Shown here in pieces: positions 8,192 through 16,342 of a stretch of DNA of 33,673 nt; the stretch's first letter is position 1; every line of letters begins with the position of its first letter. Source of the DNA: Caldilineales bacterium (GTDB lineage: Bacteria > Chloroflexota > Anaerolineae > JAAEKA01); contig JANWYQ010000179.1 of assembly GCA_025055015.1 (NCBI GenBank), positions 1 to 33,673 on the forward strand, written 5' to 3'. The notes beneath the pieces are model-generated. The model was not told the DNA's origin and did not search any database. It worked only from the letters and a program-made list of their open reading frames with translations. Position numbers and translations under genes: made by a program.

Positions 8192-10969
8192 TCACGGCAG
8201 CAGCCCGACCTCGAGGATGTCGTCCGTGTGCGACAAGGCGCTGGCGACCGGCAGCCGCGCGCCGGTGATCGAGTCGTACATCACCACCTGTAGGCCCAAC
8301 GGCTCCCCGCTGTGGCCGGAGGGCAACGTCAGGGGATGGGGATCGGCGATCACCTCGTCCCGCACCCACAGGGTAGTCGGCAGCGCGCCTGCGCCGGGGA
8401 TGCCGTCGTGCTGGGCCACCGTTCGCCCCTCTCGGTCCACCAGGCGCACGGAGACGGTGTACGAAACCTCCGGCTCGCCGACCGCGCGCCAGAACAGGGT
8501 GAGGGTCAGGCCGTCGGCCGTCTGGCTCCGCTCCACCGTGTAGCCGGCCAGCGCCGCCACGTCTCCAAAGCTCGCCTGGACAGGGATGGCCTCCGGCGGC
8601 AGGTCGTAGCGGTGCGGTCGGTCCTGCACGCGCGCCAAGCCCAGGGGTAGCGGCAGAGCGGGACGCCACCGCTCCCCGAGCCGAACCCGCGCTACGACCA
8701 AGTAGCGGTGATCGCCGAGGCCACGGGGCGCAGAGAGCACATGGCGGGTGCGGACCACCGCGCCGGGCTGCAGCACAGCACCGTCCACCGCAAATTCCTT
8801 GGCCGCGCCCGCTGCGCGGCCATCGGGCAGGCGGCGAAAGCCCAGGGCCACGGCTAGCGGCCCTTCTACCGTTTCGGCGGCCTCCCACAGCAGGTCTACC
8901 TCCAGCGGATCACCCGGCCGTACCGGCAGCGACGACACCCGCCACGCCCGCAGGCGCAGCGGCCCGAGGCGCAGCGGCAGGGGCGGCATCGTCTCGTCCT
9001 CCAGCTCGCTGCGGACCAGGCGGCGGGTGGGTGGGACGGTCGCCCGGCCTAGGACCAGCGGCTCCACGCCGGGCCAGGCCTCGGTGCGCCCGTCGGCCAG
9101 CAGGCGGTACGGAAGGAGCTCCACGGCGTAGAGGCCGGGCGGTGTGCCTTGGGGCAGGGCGAAGGGCAGGACCGCCAGACCGCCTTCCCCGGCCGGGACG
9201 ACGCTGCTCGGCCGCCACTCCGACAGCAGCGGCCCGTTCACCTCCAGCCGTTGGGCCGGGTCCGCCGGTTGGAGAACAAGGCGCAGAAAGACGTCCGGCG
9301 GCAGCTCCTGCCGGCTGCGCCAACAGAGGCGCAGGGCGGAAGGCCGGCTGGCGGCGTCGGCCAGGTGCAGCTCCCATCCCTCGATGGCCAGGGGCCACGG
9401 GTGCGGCGTCGCCGCCGAGCCGGCCAGAGAGGGGCAGGAGGACGCGCCCTGGTCCGCCGGAAGGATGCGCACCAGCTTGCCCCACGGCGCCAGCGCATAG
9501 CGCTCCGCCAGGTCGGGCGCGTAGCCGTGCAAGGGCGCGGCCAGGAAGAGCGCGCCGCCGGCCGCCAACCAGGGGTCAATGACCTGGTCGGGGTCGGGGG
9601 GGAACAGGCCCAGCAGGTCGGACCGGCGGCCCTCGATCTGTTGGATGTACCAGAGGGGGGTCATGTCGCTCCAGTGGCCCAGCAGCGCAGCGGCCTCCGG
9701 CAGGTCGTGGTAGCGAAGGGTAACCTCCCAGGCGCGCCGGGTGTCGGTCCAGCGGCTGTGATCCAGGGCCGGGAAACGGTGAGCCAACAGGACTAGCAGG
9801 GTCGCCGCAACGCCGACGGCTAGGCCGTGCTCCATCCGGCGGCCGCGCGGCGGCGTCTCGGCGTCGGTTGAGCGACGCCTGCGCCGAAGGACGGCGCTCA
9901 GGGCGCCGGCGGCTGCGTCGAGAGCCAACCCGGCGCCGACCATGACCACCCAGGTGGCCGGCAGCAGATAGGCCTCCGGCTTGCCCTGCCGGATGTAGGC
10001 CGTCATGAGGACCATCAGGGCGACAAACCCGGCCAGGGCTGCGGCCAGGGCTGCGTCTCGCCGCGCCAGCCCTACCAGGCCGAGAGCCGCCGCTGCCAGC
10101 AGCAACGGCGGCGCGTCCGGGCGCCAGACCGGCAACAGGGCAGCGGCCAAGGGCAGGGCCTCACGCCAGCCGCCGCCGAGCAAGCCGGTGGCATAGCCGC
10201 CCAGGCCCAACACGTAGTTGCGCAGCAGCTCCCAGGTCAGCGCCGGCTGGTACCACACGTGCACCAAGCCCCGGTAGATAGCGGTGGAGCGGCTGAGGCC
10301 GGCCGCCAGCGGCTCGTTGCTGAAGGCCAGCCATCGCCACGGCACGTAGAGGAACAGGAGCAAGGGCGCAGCGCCCGCCGCGGCTAGCCCGATCCAGAAG
10401 CGCCAGGAGCGACGCGCAGAGGGCAGCCGCCAGGCCAGATAGCCCAGCCAAAAGGGCGTCAGCAGCGCATCGCTGGGGTGCGTCGCCAGCCCCAGGCCCA
10501 GGGCCAGGGCCGACAGGTAGGCCAACCGGCGGCTTTGGCGCTGGCCCGCTTCCCAGGCGCTCCAGACCGCAGCGACCAGCAGCGCTAGGTTCAGGGTGTA
10601 TCGTTCGGCGGCCAGGCTGTAGAACCAGAAGGTCGGGCTGAGGGCCAACAGGCCGCCCGCCAGCAGGGCCACGGCGCGGCGGCCGCTCAGGCGCAACACA
10701 AAGCCGGCCGTCAGGGCTGCAGCCAGCGCGCCGCCTATGGCCGACAAGGCGTTCATCCGCCACGCCACGGAGCCGAGCGGCAGGTGGGACGCCAGCCAGC
10801 CCAACAGCATGTACAGCGGAAAGCCGTTTGGATGCGGCAGCGCCAGCCTCGCCGGCCCGTACTGAAACTCGGCGAAGTCGGACACGAAGACGCCCGGCAC
10901 CAGGGTGCGCAGGTAAAGCGCCAGCGCCAGGCTGAAAACCAGGGCCACGAGAAGCCAGCGATTCGCCAT
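8192..10969 (-). CDS. DUF2723-type membrane glycosyltransferase (TMEM260/protein O-mannosyltransferase-like) with C-terminal beta modules
   Basis: A 925-residue protein. I chose the ATG at 10967-10969 (MANRWLLVAL) because it opens directly into the first membrane helix; the ATG at 11009-11011 would add a non-hydrophobic Cys-containing stretch. D31, E34 and H46 lie in SDFAEFQYG and LPHPNGFPLYM, the hallmark loop of DUF2723 proteins, whose eukaryotic relative TMEM260 O-mannosylates protein domains. About eleven helices follow, with AERYTLNLAL in the middle. The C-terminal 430 residues form two or three beta modules ending in YTVSVRLVDREGRTVAQHDG, PTTLWVRDE and LGLQVVMYDSITGARL. It is the first gene of the four-gene minus-strand run. 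A GGGGG tract about 12 bases upstream is a weak ribosome-binding site. Confidence 0.8.
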   Translation of the reverse strand: MANRWLLVALVFSLALALYLRTLVPGVFVSDFAEFQYGPARLALPHPNGFPLYMLLGWLASHLPLGSVAWRMNALSAIGGALAAALTAGFVLRLSGRRAVALLAGGLLALSPTFWFYSLAAERYTLNLALLVAAVWSAWEAGQRQSRRLAYLSALALGLGLATHPSDALLTPFWLGYLAWRLPSARRSWRFWIGLAAAGAAPLLLFLYVPWRWLAFSNEPLAAGLSRSTAIYRGLVHVWYQPALTWELLRNYVLGLGGYATGLLGGGWREALPLAAALLPVWRPDAPPLLLAAAALGLVGLARRDAALAAALAGFVALMVLMTAYIRQGKPEAYLLPATWVVMVGAGLALDAAAGALSAVLRRRRRSTDAETPPRGRRMEHGLAVGVAATLLVLLAHRFPALDHSRWTDTRRAWEVTLRYHDLPEAAALLGHWSDMTPLWYIQQIEGRRSDLLGLFPPDPDQVIDPWLAAGGALFLAAPLHGYAPDLAERYALAPWGKLVRILPADQGASSCPSLAGSAATPHPWPLAIEGWELHLADAASRPSALRLCWRSRQELPPDVFLRLVLQPADPAQRLEVNGPLLSEWRPSSVVPAGEGGLAVLPFALPQGTPPGLYAVELLPYRLLADGRTEAWPGVEPLVLGRATVPPTRRLVRSELEDETMPPLPLRLGPLRLRAWRVSSLPVRPGDPLEVDLLWEAAETVEGPLAVALGFRRLPDGRAAGAAKEFAVDGAVLQPGAVVRTRHVLSAPRGLGDHRYLVVARVRLGERWRPALPLPLGLARVQDRPHRYDLPPEAIPVQASFGDVAALAGYTVERSQTADGLTLTLFWRAVGEPEVSYTVSVRLVDREGRTVAQHDGIPGAGALPTTLWVRDEVIADPHPLTLPSGHSGEPLGLQVVMYDSITGARLPVASALSHTDDILEVGLLP

Positions 10970-11104
10970 AGCACAAGCGCTGCCCCCATCGGGGCAACAC
11001 ACGACCGCCATGTTACCACAGGGCCCAGGCAACGCCAAGCGCTCCGGTGGCAGGCGACGAGCCGGAACTGCCCCCTGCGGGGCGCCGTCTGAGGGATGGC
11101 CCGG

Positions 11105-11134
11105 TTCGACCTTTGCTGTAAGACAAGGTATAAT
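11105..11134 (+). promoter_or_regulatory. Probable sigma-70-type promoter for the surface-protein/two-component operon
   Basis: A perfect TATAAT lies at 11129-11134. A weak -35 candidate (TTCGAC, 11105-11110) precedes it by 18 bases. It is in the 200-base divergent gap between the DUF2723 gene and the PPC-domain gene, 35 bases before the latter's start codon. The rest of the gap holds a GCCCC-CTGC-GGGGC hairpin (11070-11083) without a T run, and I see no clear minus-strand promoter. Confidence 0.6.
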
Positions 11135-11169
11135 CGTGCTTAAACTGACCGAGAGCAACTACCAAACGG

Positions 11170-11763
11170 ATGAGCACAAGATCACCTCTTGGCTGGTTCA
11201 TCGGGCTGTGTCTCCTCATGGCAGGTGTTCCCGTCCTCGCCCAGTCTGCTGCTTTCGGCGCCCCCAGCGCTCCCTCCAGCACGCCGACGGCCACGCCAAC
11301 GGCAACGCCCGTCTTCAACCCGGCCCAGGCCATCCCCTTGGCGTGCGATCAAAACGTGGCCGGGGATACCCGGCAGGGCGAAAGCCGGGTGTCCAGCTAC
11401 GGGTGTGCGCCCTTTTGGCCCCAGCCAGGTCCTGAACAGCTCTACCTGCTCACCCTGGACACAGTCACCGACCTAGACCTGATGCTGGCCGACCTGAGCG
11501 CCGATCTGGACCTGTTCCTGCTGAGCAGCCCCAACCCCAGCGCGTGCATTGCCCACGGCGACACTTTCATCAGCCTGCGCGGGCTGGCGCCCGGCGCCTA
11601 CTACGTGGTGGTGGACGGCTTCGCCGGCGCAGCGGGCCCCTATCGCCTGCAGGCCTGGTGTCCGCTGGCGCCCTCCACTCCTCTCACGCCAACTCCCACG
11701 CCCACACCGACGCCAGCGCCACCTAGCCACCAGCTTTTCGTCCCGCTCTTCTTCCGTCGTTAA
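11170..11763 (+). CDS. Secreted protein with a pre-peptidase C-terminal (PPC)-like beta domain and a Pro-Thr linker
   Basis: A 197-residue exported protein. The signal peptide covers about residues 1-24 (basic start, GWFIGLCLLMAG core, VLA/QS cleavage). A Pro-Thr stretch (37-48) leads into a beta-sandwich of about 110 residues that starts CDQNVAGDTRQGESRVSS. It contains EQLYLLTLD, DLDLMLADLSADLDLFLLSS, and GLAPGAYYVVVDGFAGAAGPY. This is the strand order of PPC/PKD-like domains that accompany secreted proteases, but no protease domain is present. A second Pro-Thr linker precedes the C-terminus LFVPLFFRR, a hydrophobic-PL-basic ending that I recognise from many Chloroflexota exported proteins and that may serve as an anchoring or sorting signal. 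It lies 52 bases upstream of the response regulator and shares its likely promoter. Confidence 0.75.
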   Translation: MSTRSPLGWFIGLCLLMAGVPVLAQSAAFGAPSAPSSTPTATPTATPVFNPAQAIPLACDQNVAGDTRQGESRVSSYGCAPFWPQPGPEQLYLLTLDTVTDLDLMLADLSADLDLFLLSSPNPSACIAHGDTFISLRGLAPGAYYVVVDGFAGAAGPYRLQAWCPLAPSTPLTPTPTPTPTPAPPSHQLFVPLFFRR

Positions 11764-11815
11764 GCTCGGCCGGCCAGGGTCGCGGCCCTTTGACTTTCAG
11801 GAGAGCTTCCTGCGT

Positions 11816-12502
11816 ATGCGCGTGTTGGTCGTAGACGACGATCCCCCCAGCTTGAAGATGGTGGCCTTCCTCCTCTCCCAGGAAGGCTACGAGGTGATCA
11901 CTGCCGACAACGGCCTGGATGCCCTGCGCCTGATCGAGGAGAAGGTGCCCGACCTAGCCATCCTGGACGTGATGATGCCAGGCCTGGACGGCTTTCAGCT
12001 CACCCAGCGCATCCGTCGCACCATGCACCTGCCCATCATCATCCTGTCGGCCAAGGGCGAGACCAGCGACCGCGTCACCGGTTTGGACCTGGGCGCAGAC
12101 GACTACCTGGCCAAGCCCTTCGAGCCCTCGGAGCTGCTGGCGCGGGTGCGCTCTGTGCTACGCCGAGCGGAAGCGTTCACCTTTGGGGAGCCGCAGACCG
12201 CTCTTACCGTGGACGGCATCCACCTCGACCCCATCACCCTCACGGTGCAGCTGCCCAACCGCCCGCCCGTCGAGCTTACTCCCATCGAGTTTCGGCTGTT
12301 GCATACCTTGATGCGCAACAAAGGCCGCGTGCTCACCCACGACCAGATCATCAGCAACGTGTGGGGCTACGACTACGAGGGCTACAGCAACCAGGTGGCC
12401 GTTTACATGCGTCGGCTGCGGCTGAAGATCGAGCCGGACCCCGACAACCCTCGCTACCTCTTAACCGTGCGCGGGGTTGGCTATAAGTTTGCTGCCGATT
12501 GA
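11816..12502 (+). CDS. OmpR/PhoB-family response regulator
   Basis: A 228-residue two-domain transcription regulator. The receiver domain (1-115) shows the acidic cluster D7-D9, the phospho-acceptor D51 in LAILDVMMPG, S78 in IIILSAKGE and K100 in DDYLAKPFEP. A winged-helix DNA-binding domain follows (about 128-226), with LTPIEFRLLHTLMRNKGRVL, IISNVWG, the recognition-helix region YSNQVAVYMRRLRLKIE and the C-terminal VRGVGYKF hairpin. I chose the ATG at 11816 because AGGAGAG (11799-11805) lies 10 bases upstream and the receiver fold starts at once. The frame stays open upstream over the previous gene, but that part is a shadow. Its presumed partner kinase is encoded 6.9 kb downstream in the same operon, after three surface-protein genes. 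Targets are unknown, and autoregulation of this operon is plausible. Confidence 0.93.
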   Translation: MRVLVVDDDPPSLKMVAFLLSQEGYEVITADNGLDALRLIEEKVPDLAILDVMMPGLDGFQLTQRIRRTMHLPIIILSAKGETSDRVTGLDLGADDYLAKPFEPSELLARVRSVLRRAEAFTFGEPQTALTVDGIHLDPITLTVQLPNRPPVELTPIEFRLLHTLMRNKGRVLTHDQIISNVWGYDYEGYSNQVAVYMRRLRLKIEPDPDNPRYLLTVRGVGYKFAAD

Positions 12503-12505
12503 CCT

Positions 12506-15500
12506 ATGGCGTGGAAACGTGTCTCGTCCTCGTCGGGCTCCTGCGCTGGGCCATCCCTCGGTCCGGCGGTCGCGCGGCTCGCGCTGACCGCCGTGGTCGG
12601 GCTCGGCCTGTGGGCTTTGACCTGGGCTGCCCTTGGCCGGGCGGCTGCACTTGCGCCGACGACGCGGCCAGCGGCGCGCTGGAGCGAGCCGGCGGCAACC
12701 ACGTGGAGCGACTTCGTGCCCACAGGCTGGATCGCTCAGCGCCCCTTTTCGGTACAGGTGCGGGTGAGCGACGGCCGCGGGCTGAACCCCGCAACCGCCT
12801 CCTATCGCACCAGCACCACCGGCGGCGTGTCCTGGTCCCTGTGGGGTACCAGCAACCTGGCCGTGACCGTCGAGAGCTCTACTACCGTGCGGCTCCGGGT
12901 AGAGGGACTGACCCTCCCCGACAGCGCCGAACAGAACCGCATCCAGTTTCGCATCGAGGCAGCCGACGCCACGCCGCTGGTCAGCGAGGCTTACCTGCTG
13001 GCCGTGGACACCACGGCGCCCGGCTCGCCCTTCGGCCTGCAGAGCGACCCGAGCGGATGGACCAACCGCAACAGCTTCCGGGAGACCTGGCTCAACCCGA
13101 CGGACACCTCCGGCATCGCGGGCGCGTACTACCGGCTGAACCGAGAGCCCACCAGCCCCACCGACGGCACCTACGTCCCCTCCGTGAACCAGATCAACGG
13201 GCTGACGGTGCCCGGCGAGGGCGCGCACACCCTCTTCCTCTGGCTGGTGGACGTCGCCGGCAACGTGGACCATCGCACCCGCAACGTGCACCTCAGCGCC
13301 TTTCGCTACGACGCCACCCCGCCCACAGTCAACGTAGCCCTGACCGGCCCGTTGGGCAACAACGGCTGGTACACCGGGACGGTGACCGCCTCCTTTGCGC
13401 CGGCCGACAGCTTAAGCGGCGTACGGGCATGGGGGTGGGAGCTAGACGGCAGCCAGCGCGGCAGCACCTCCCCCCTGCTCATCGCCGGAGACCTGGTCCA
13501 CTCCTTGGTGGTCACTGCTACCGACGTGGCCGGCAACAGCGCTGCGCCGCAGACCATCGCCGTTCCCCTGGACGCCACACGGCCGTCCCTGAGCTACGCG
13601 GTAAACGGCCAACAATCTGCCTCCGGCTGGTACACCAAGCCGCTGACGGTCACCTTCAGCCTGGCCGACACCCTGTCCGGCCCTGACCGCGTGCTGTGGC
13701 GGCTGAACAACCAGCCGTGGACCGTCGGCAGCCGGGTGGTCGTTGCGGCCGATGGCAGCCATACCTTGGCTGCTTATGGGCTGGACCGAGCCGGCAACCG
13801 CTCGTCCACGCTCAACCTTTCCCTGCCGGTGGACCAGGCGGCGCCCACCACCACGGCCTCCGTCACGCCGTCGCCCGCCCCGTCCGGCTACTACCTCCAG
13901 CCGGTCACCGTGCAGCTCACTCCCCGGGATCTCACCTCCGGCGTTGGCACCACCTGGCTGCGGGTCAACCGGGGCCCCTGGCAGGCTCGTTCCCGCACCA
14001 GCCTGACCCAGGACGGCCGGCATCGGCTGGACTTCTACAGCGTAGATGTGGCCGGCAACCGGGAGATCACCCGCACCCTGACCCTTACCCTGGACGTGAC
14101 GCCGCCGCCGGCGCCCATCAACCCGACAGTGGACCCCAACGGCTGGTCGGCCAACAACAGCTTTGCGCTGCGCTGGCAGAACCCCGCCGACTTCTCCGGG
14201 ATTGCCGGCGCCTACGTCTACCTGGGCCCCGCAGCGCCTCAGCCGGGCGAGGGCGTGTGGTACCCGGCTGCCAACCCCTTCGCCCCCGCGGGCCAGGTTC
14301 TGGGCCTCTCGGCCCCGCGAGAGGGAGAGTGGCCGGTGTGGCTTTGGTTGGTAGACGGCGCCGGCCACAGGGGCGCGCCTCAGCAGGTGGGTTCGCTGCG
14401 CTACGACGCCACAGCGCCGCAGATCACCGTGGAGGTAGCGGGTGTGCAGGGCAGCAACCAGTGGTTCGTCAGCCCGGTCACCGCCACCCTGCGCATCGCC
14501 GACACCGGCAGCGGCCCCCACTTTCTGCGCTATCGCCTGAACGGCAGCCCGTGGCAACAGCGCCACGAGACGTCGGTCTCCCTGCGCGTGGCTGCGCCGG
14601 GCAAGCACGTGTTGGAGTACTACGGCGAGGACCGGGCCGGCTCCATCGGCGGACCCTTTATGAGCACGCTGCGCATCGACTCCACGCCCCCCGATGCGCC
14701 GCTGGCCGTGGCGGTAGAGCCGGCCGGCTGGAGCAACCAGAGCCGCTTCACCGTCACCTGGCGCAACCCGCTGGACACGTCCGGCGTGGCCACAGCTTAC
14801 CTGAGCCTTAGGCCACCCACCCACAACCGGGATGGCCAGGCGACGCCGGCCGGCTCCCTAAGCCATCAGGTGCAGGCGCCTCAGGAGGGAGTGCACGACC
14901 TGTACCTGTGGTTGGAGGACGCCGCCGGCAACGTGGACCGCTCCACGGCTGCCGTCTTGCGAGGAGCTGTGCGCTACGACGCAACGCCCCCGGTAACGAC
15001 GCTGCGCTTCTCCGGCCAGCCGAGCGCTGCGGGCTGGTTCGCGGGCAGCGTGGGCGTGACCTTCGTGGCCAGCGACAACCTGTCCGGCGTCGCCTCGACG
15101 GTCTGGCAGCTGGACGACCGCCCTCCCTCGACGGAGAGCTGGGTGCTCGTGGAGGGCGACGGCACGCACACGTTGACCGTCTACAGCGTGGACCGCGCCG
15201 GCAACGTCGAGGAGCCCAGGCGTCATCTGGTGCGGATCGACAGCCGGCCGCCCACCGCCTACCTGAGCCCGCTTCCCTCTTACACCGCCTCCTCGATCTT
15301 CAACGTCGAGTGGTCCGCCACGGACGCGCCGGCCGTCCACGACGCCAGCCTAGGTTACACACCCGGCAGCTCCGGCGTAGTAGCCTACAACGTGCAGGTG
15401 CGCCGCGGCAACAACAGCTTCTGGGAGCCGTGGCTGAACGAGACGACTCGGACCAGCGCCAGCTTCGACGGCCAGCGCGGCCAGCAGTACACCTTCCGCG

Positions 15501-16342
15501 TCCAAGCCGTAGACGCTGCGGGCAACGTGTCCAGCTGGTCGCCCGGCTACAACGGCGGCAGCCCCATCTTCGTGGACCCCATCGAGAACGGCAGCTTCAG
15601 CACGGTGAACTTCAGCGGCTGGCAGACGACCCCTGACCTGGGCATGAGCATCGTGCTGGACAACGAGCTCTATCCAGGCCAGGCCACGCCCGTGGGCCGG
15701 CTGGGTTGGCAGGGCTGGGAAGCGTGCTCCGATCCCGGTGACCTACCGACGCCCCAATGTCGCGACACCTGGTCGAGCATCGCGCAGACCTTCCGTGTGC
15801 CCACGCTACAGGAGTTGCCCGATCCGCAGCTCACCGTCTGGTACCGCATCCGCTCCTACGACGTCATCACCACCAGCCTGCCCTCTCTGATCCGCCTGTG
15901 CGATCCCCAGGCTAGCTTCCTGTGGGTGGACACCTTCGACGTGACGGTGCAGCCGCAGGGCGCCGCTGCGCCGCAGGTGTTGTTGCGAGAGGGCAACCGC
16001 GTGCGGCCCGATTTCAGCGTTCCCAATCCGGCCATCCCCCTGCGCGACCTGGGATGGCAGCGGGCCGTCTTCGACATGAGACCCTTCGCAGGTCAGACCG
16101 TTCGCCTGGAGCTGTCCAACCACAACCGCCTGGACGGGCGGTTCAACACCTGGACCGACGTCTACGGTGTGCGCCTCAGCGGACCGCGGCGATCCCTGTT
16201 CCTGCCCTTGGTGGCGTTGGCCGAGGCCCGTCAGCCGGCTGCGCCCGAGGTCTGCTATCCTCTGGGACCGCCGGGCCAAGCCCTGCTGACGCCGCTGCCG
16301 GGCATGTCCCTTGAGGCTGCCCTTGAGGACACCGCGCGATGA
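12506..16342 (+). CDS. Giant exported surface protein with alternating Fn3-like and OmpL47/Ig-like repeats and a C-terminal jelly-roll-like domain
   Basis: A 1278-residue protein with an N-terminal membrane or signal segment (about 22-47). The body alternates two repeat types. Type A (about 171-270, 533-634, 726-825) has GWxNxNSFxxxWxNPxDxSGIAGAY, then EGxHxLxLWLxDxAGNVD and ends RYDATPP. Type B (about 271-355, 356-443, 444-532, 635-725, 826-912) has GWYxxxVTxxFxxxDxLSGV, W-LDG and a Y/A-D-AGN ending, as in OmpL47-type Ig-like domains. A further Fn3-like unit (about 913-1025) carries QYTFRVQAVDAAGNVSSW. Residues 1026-1235 resemble a carbohydrate-binding jelly roll (IENGSFSTVNFSGWQ). LFLPLV follows near 1231, then a tail of about 40 residues. 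No catalytic domain is visible, so adhesion or scaffolding is likely. The start is three bases after the regulator's stop, and the end overlaps the next start as ATGA. Confidence 0.82.
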   Translation: MAWKRVSSSSGSCAGPSLGPAVARLALTAVVGLGLWALTWAALGRAAALAPTTRPAARWSEPAATTWSDFVPTGWIAQRPFSVQVRVSDGRGLNPATASYRTSTTGGVSWSLWGTSNLAVTVESSTTVRLRVEGLTLPDSAEQNRIQFRIEAADATPLVSEAYLLAVDTTAPGSPFGLQSDPSGWTNRNSFRETWLNPTDTSGIAGAYYRLNREPTSPTDGTYVPSVNQINGLTVPGEGAHTLFLWLVDVAGNVDHRTRNVHLSAFRYDATPPTVNVALTGPLGNNGWYTGTVTASFAPADSLSGVRAWGWELDGSQRGSTSPLLIAGDLVHSLVVTATDVAGNSAAPQTIAVPLDATRPSLSYAVNGQQSASGWYTKPLTVTFSLADTLSGPDRVLWRLNNQPWTVGSRVVVAADGSHTLAAYGLDRAGNRSSTLNLSLPVDQAAPTTTASVTPSPAPSGYYLQPVTVQLTPRDLTSGVGTTWLRVNRGPWQARSRTSLTQDGRHRLDFYSVDVAGNREITRTLTLTLDVTPPPAPINPTVDPNGWSANNSFALRWQNPADFSGIAGAYVYLGPAAPQPGEGVWYPAANPFAPAGQVLGLSAPREGEWPVWLWLVDGAGHRGAPQQVGSLRYDATAPQITVEVAGVQGSNQWFVSPVTATLRIADTGSGPHFLRYRLNGSPWQQRHETSVSLRVAAPGKHVLEYYGEDRAGSIGGPFMSTLRIDSTPPDAPLAVAVEPAGWSNQSRFTVTWRNPLDTSGVATAYLSLRPPTHNRDGQATPAGSLSHQVQAPQEGVHDLYLWLEDAAGNVDRSTAAVLRGAVRYDATPPVTTLRFSGQPSAAGWFAGSVGVTFVASDNLSGVASTVWQLDDRPPSTESWVLVEGDGTHTLTVYSVDRAGNVEEPRRHLVRIDSRPPTAYLSPLPSYTASSIFNVEWSATDAPAVHDASLGYTPGSSGVVAYNVQVRRGNNSFWEPWLNETTRTSASFDGQRGQQYTFRVQAVDAAGNVSSWSPGYNGGSPIFVDPIENGSFSTVNFSGWQTTPDLGMSIVLDNELYPGQATPVGRLGWQGWEACSDPGDLPTPQCRDTWSSIAQTFRVPTLQELPDPQLTVWYRIRSYDVITTSLPSLIRLCDPQASFLWVDTFDVTVQPQGAAAPQVLLREGNRVRPDFSVPNPAIPLRDLGWQRAVFDMRPFAGQTVRLELSNHNRLDGRFNTWTDVYGVRLSGPRRSLFLPLVALAEARQPAAPEVCYPLGPPGQALLTPLPGMSLEAALEDTAR

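Noticed and set aside
8145-8888. Upstream extension of the GT39-like gene to 8888
   Set aside because: The extra 248 residues are Arg/Ala/Gly-rich shadow of the DUF2723 gene's C-terminal modules.
11070-11083. GCCCC-CTGC-GGGGC hairpin in the divergent gap
   Set aside because: It is only five base pairs, has no T run, and lies upstream of both genes, so it is not a credible terminator. An operator role cannot be shown.
13442-14824. 460-codon minus-strand frame inside the Ig-repeat gene
   Set aside because: It mirrors the repeats of the plus-strand gene, lacks a ribosome-binding site and has no recognisable fold.
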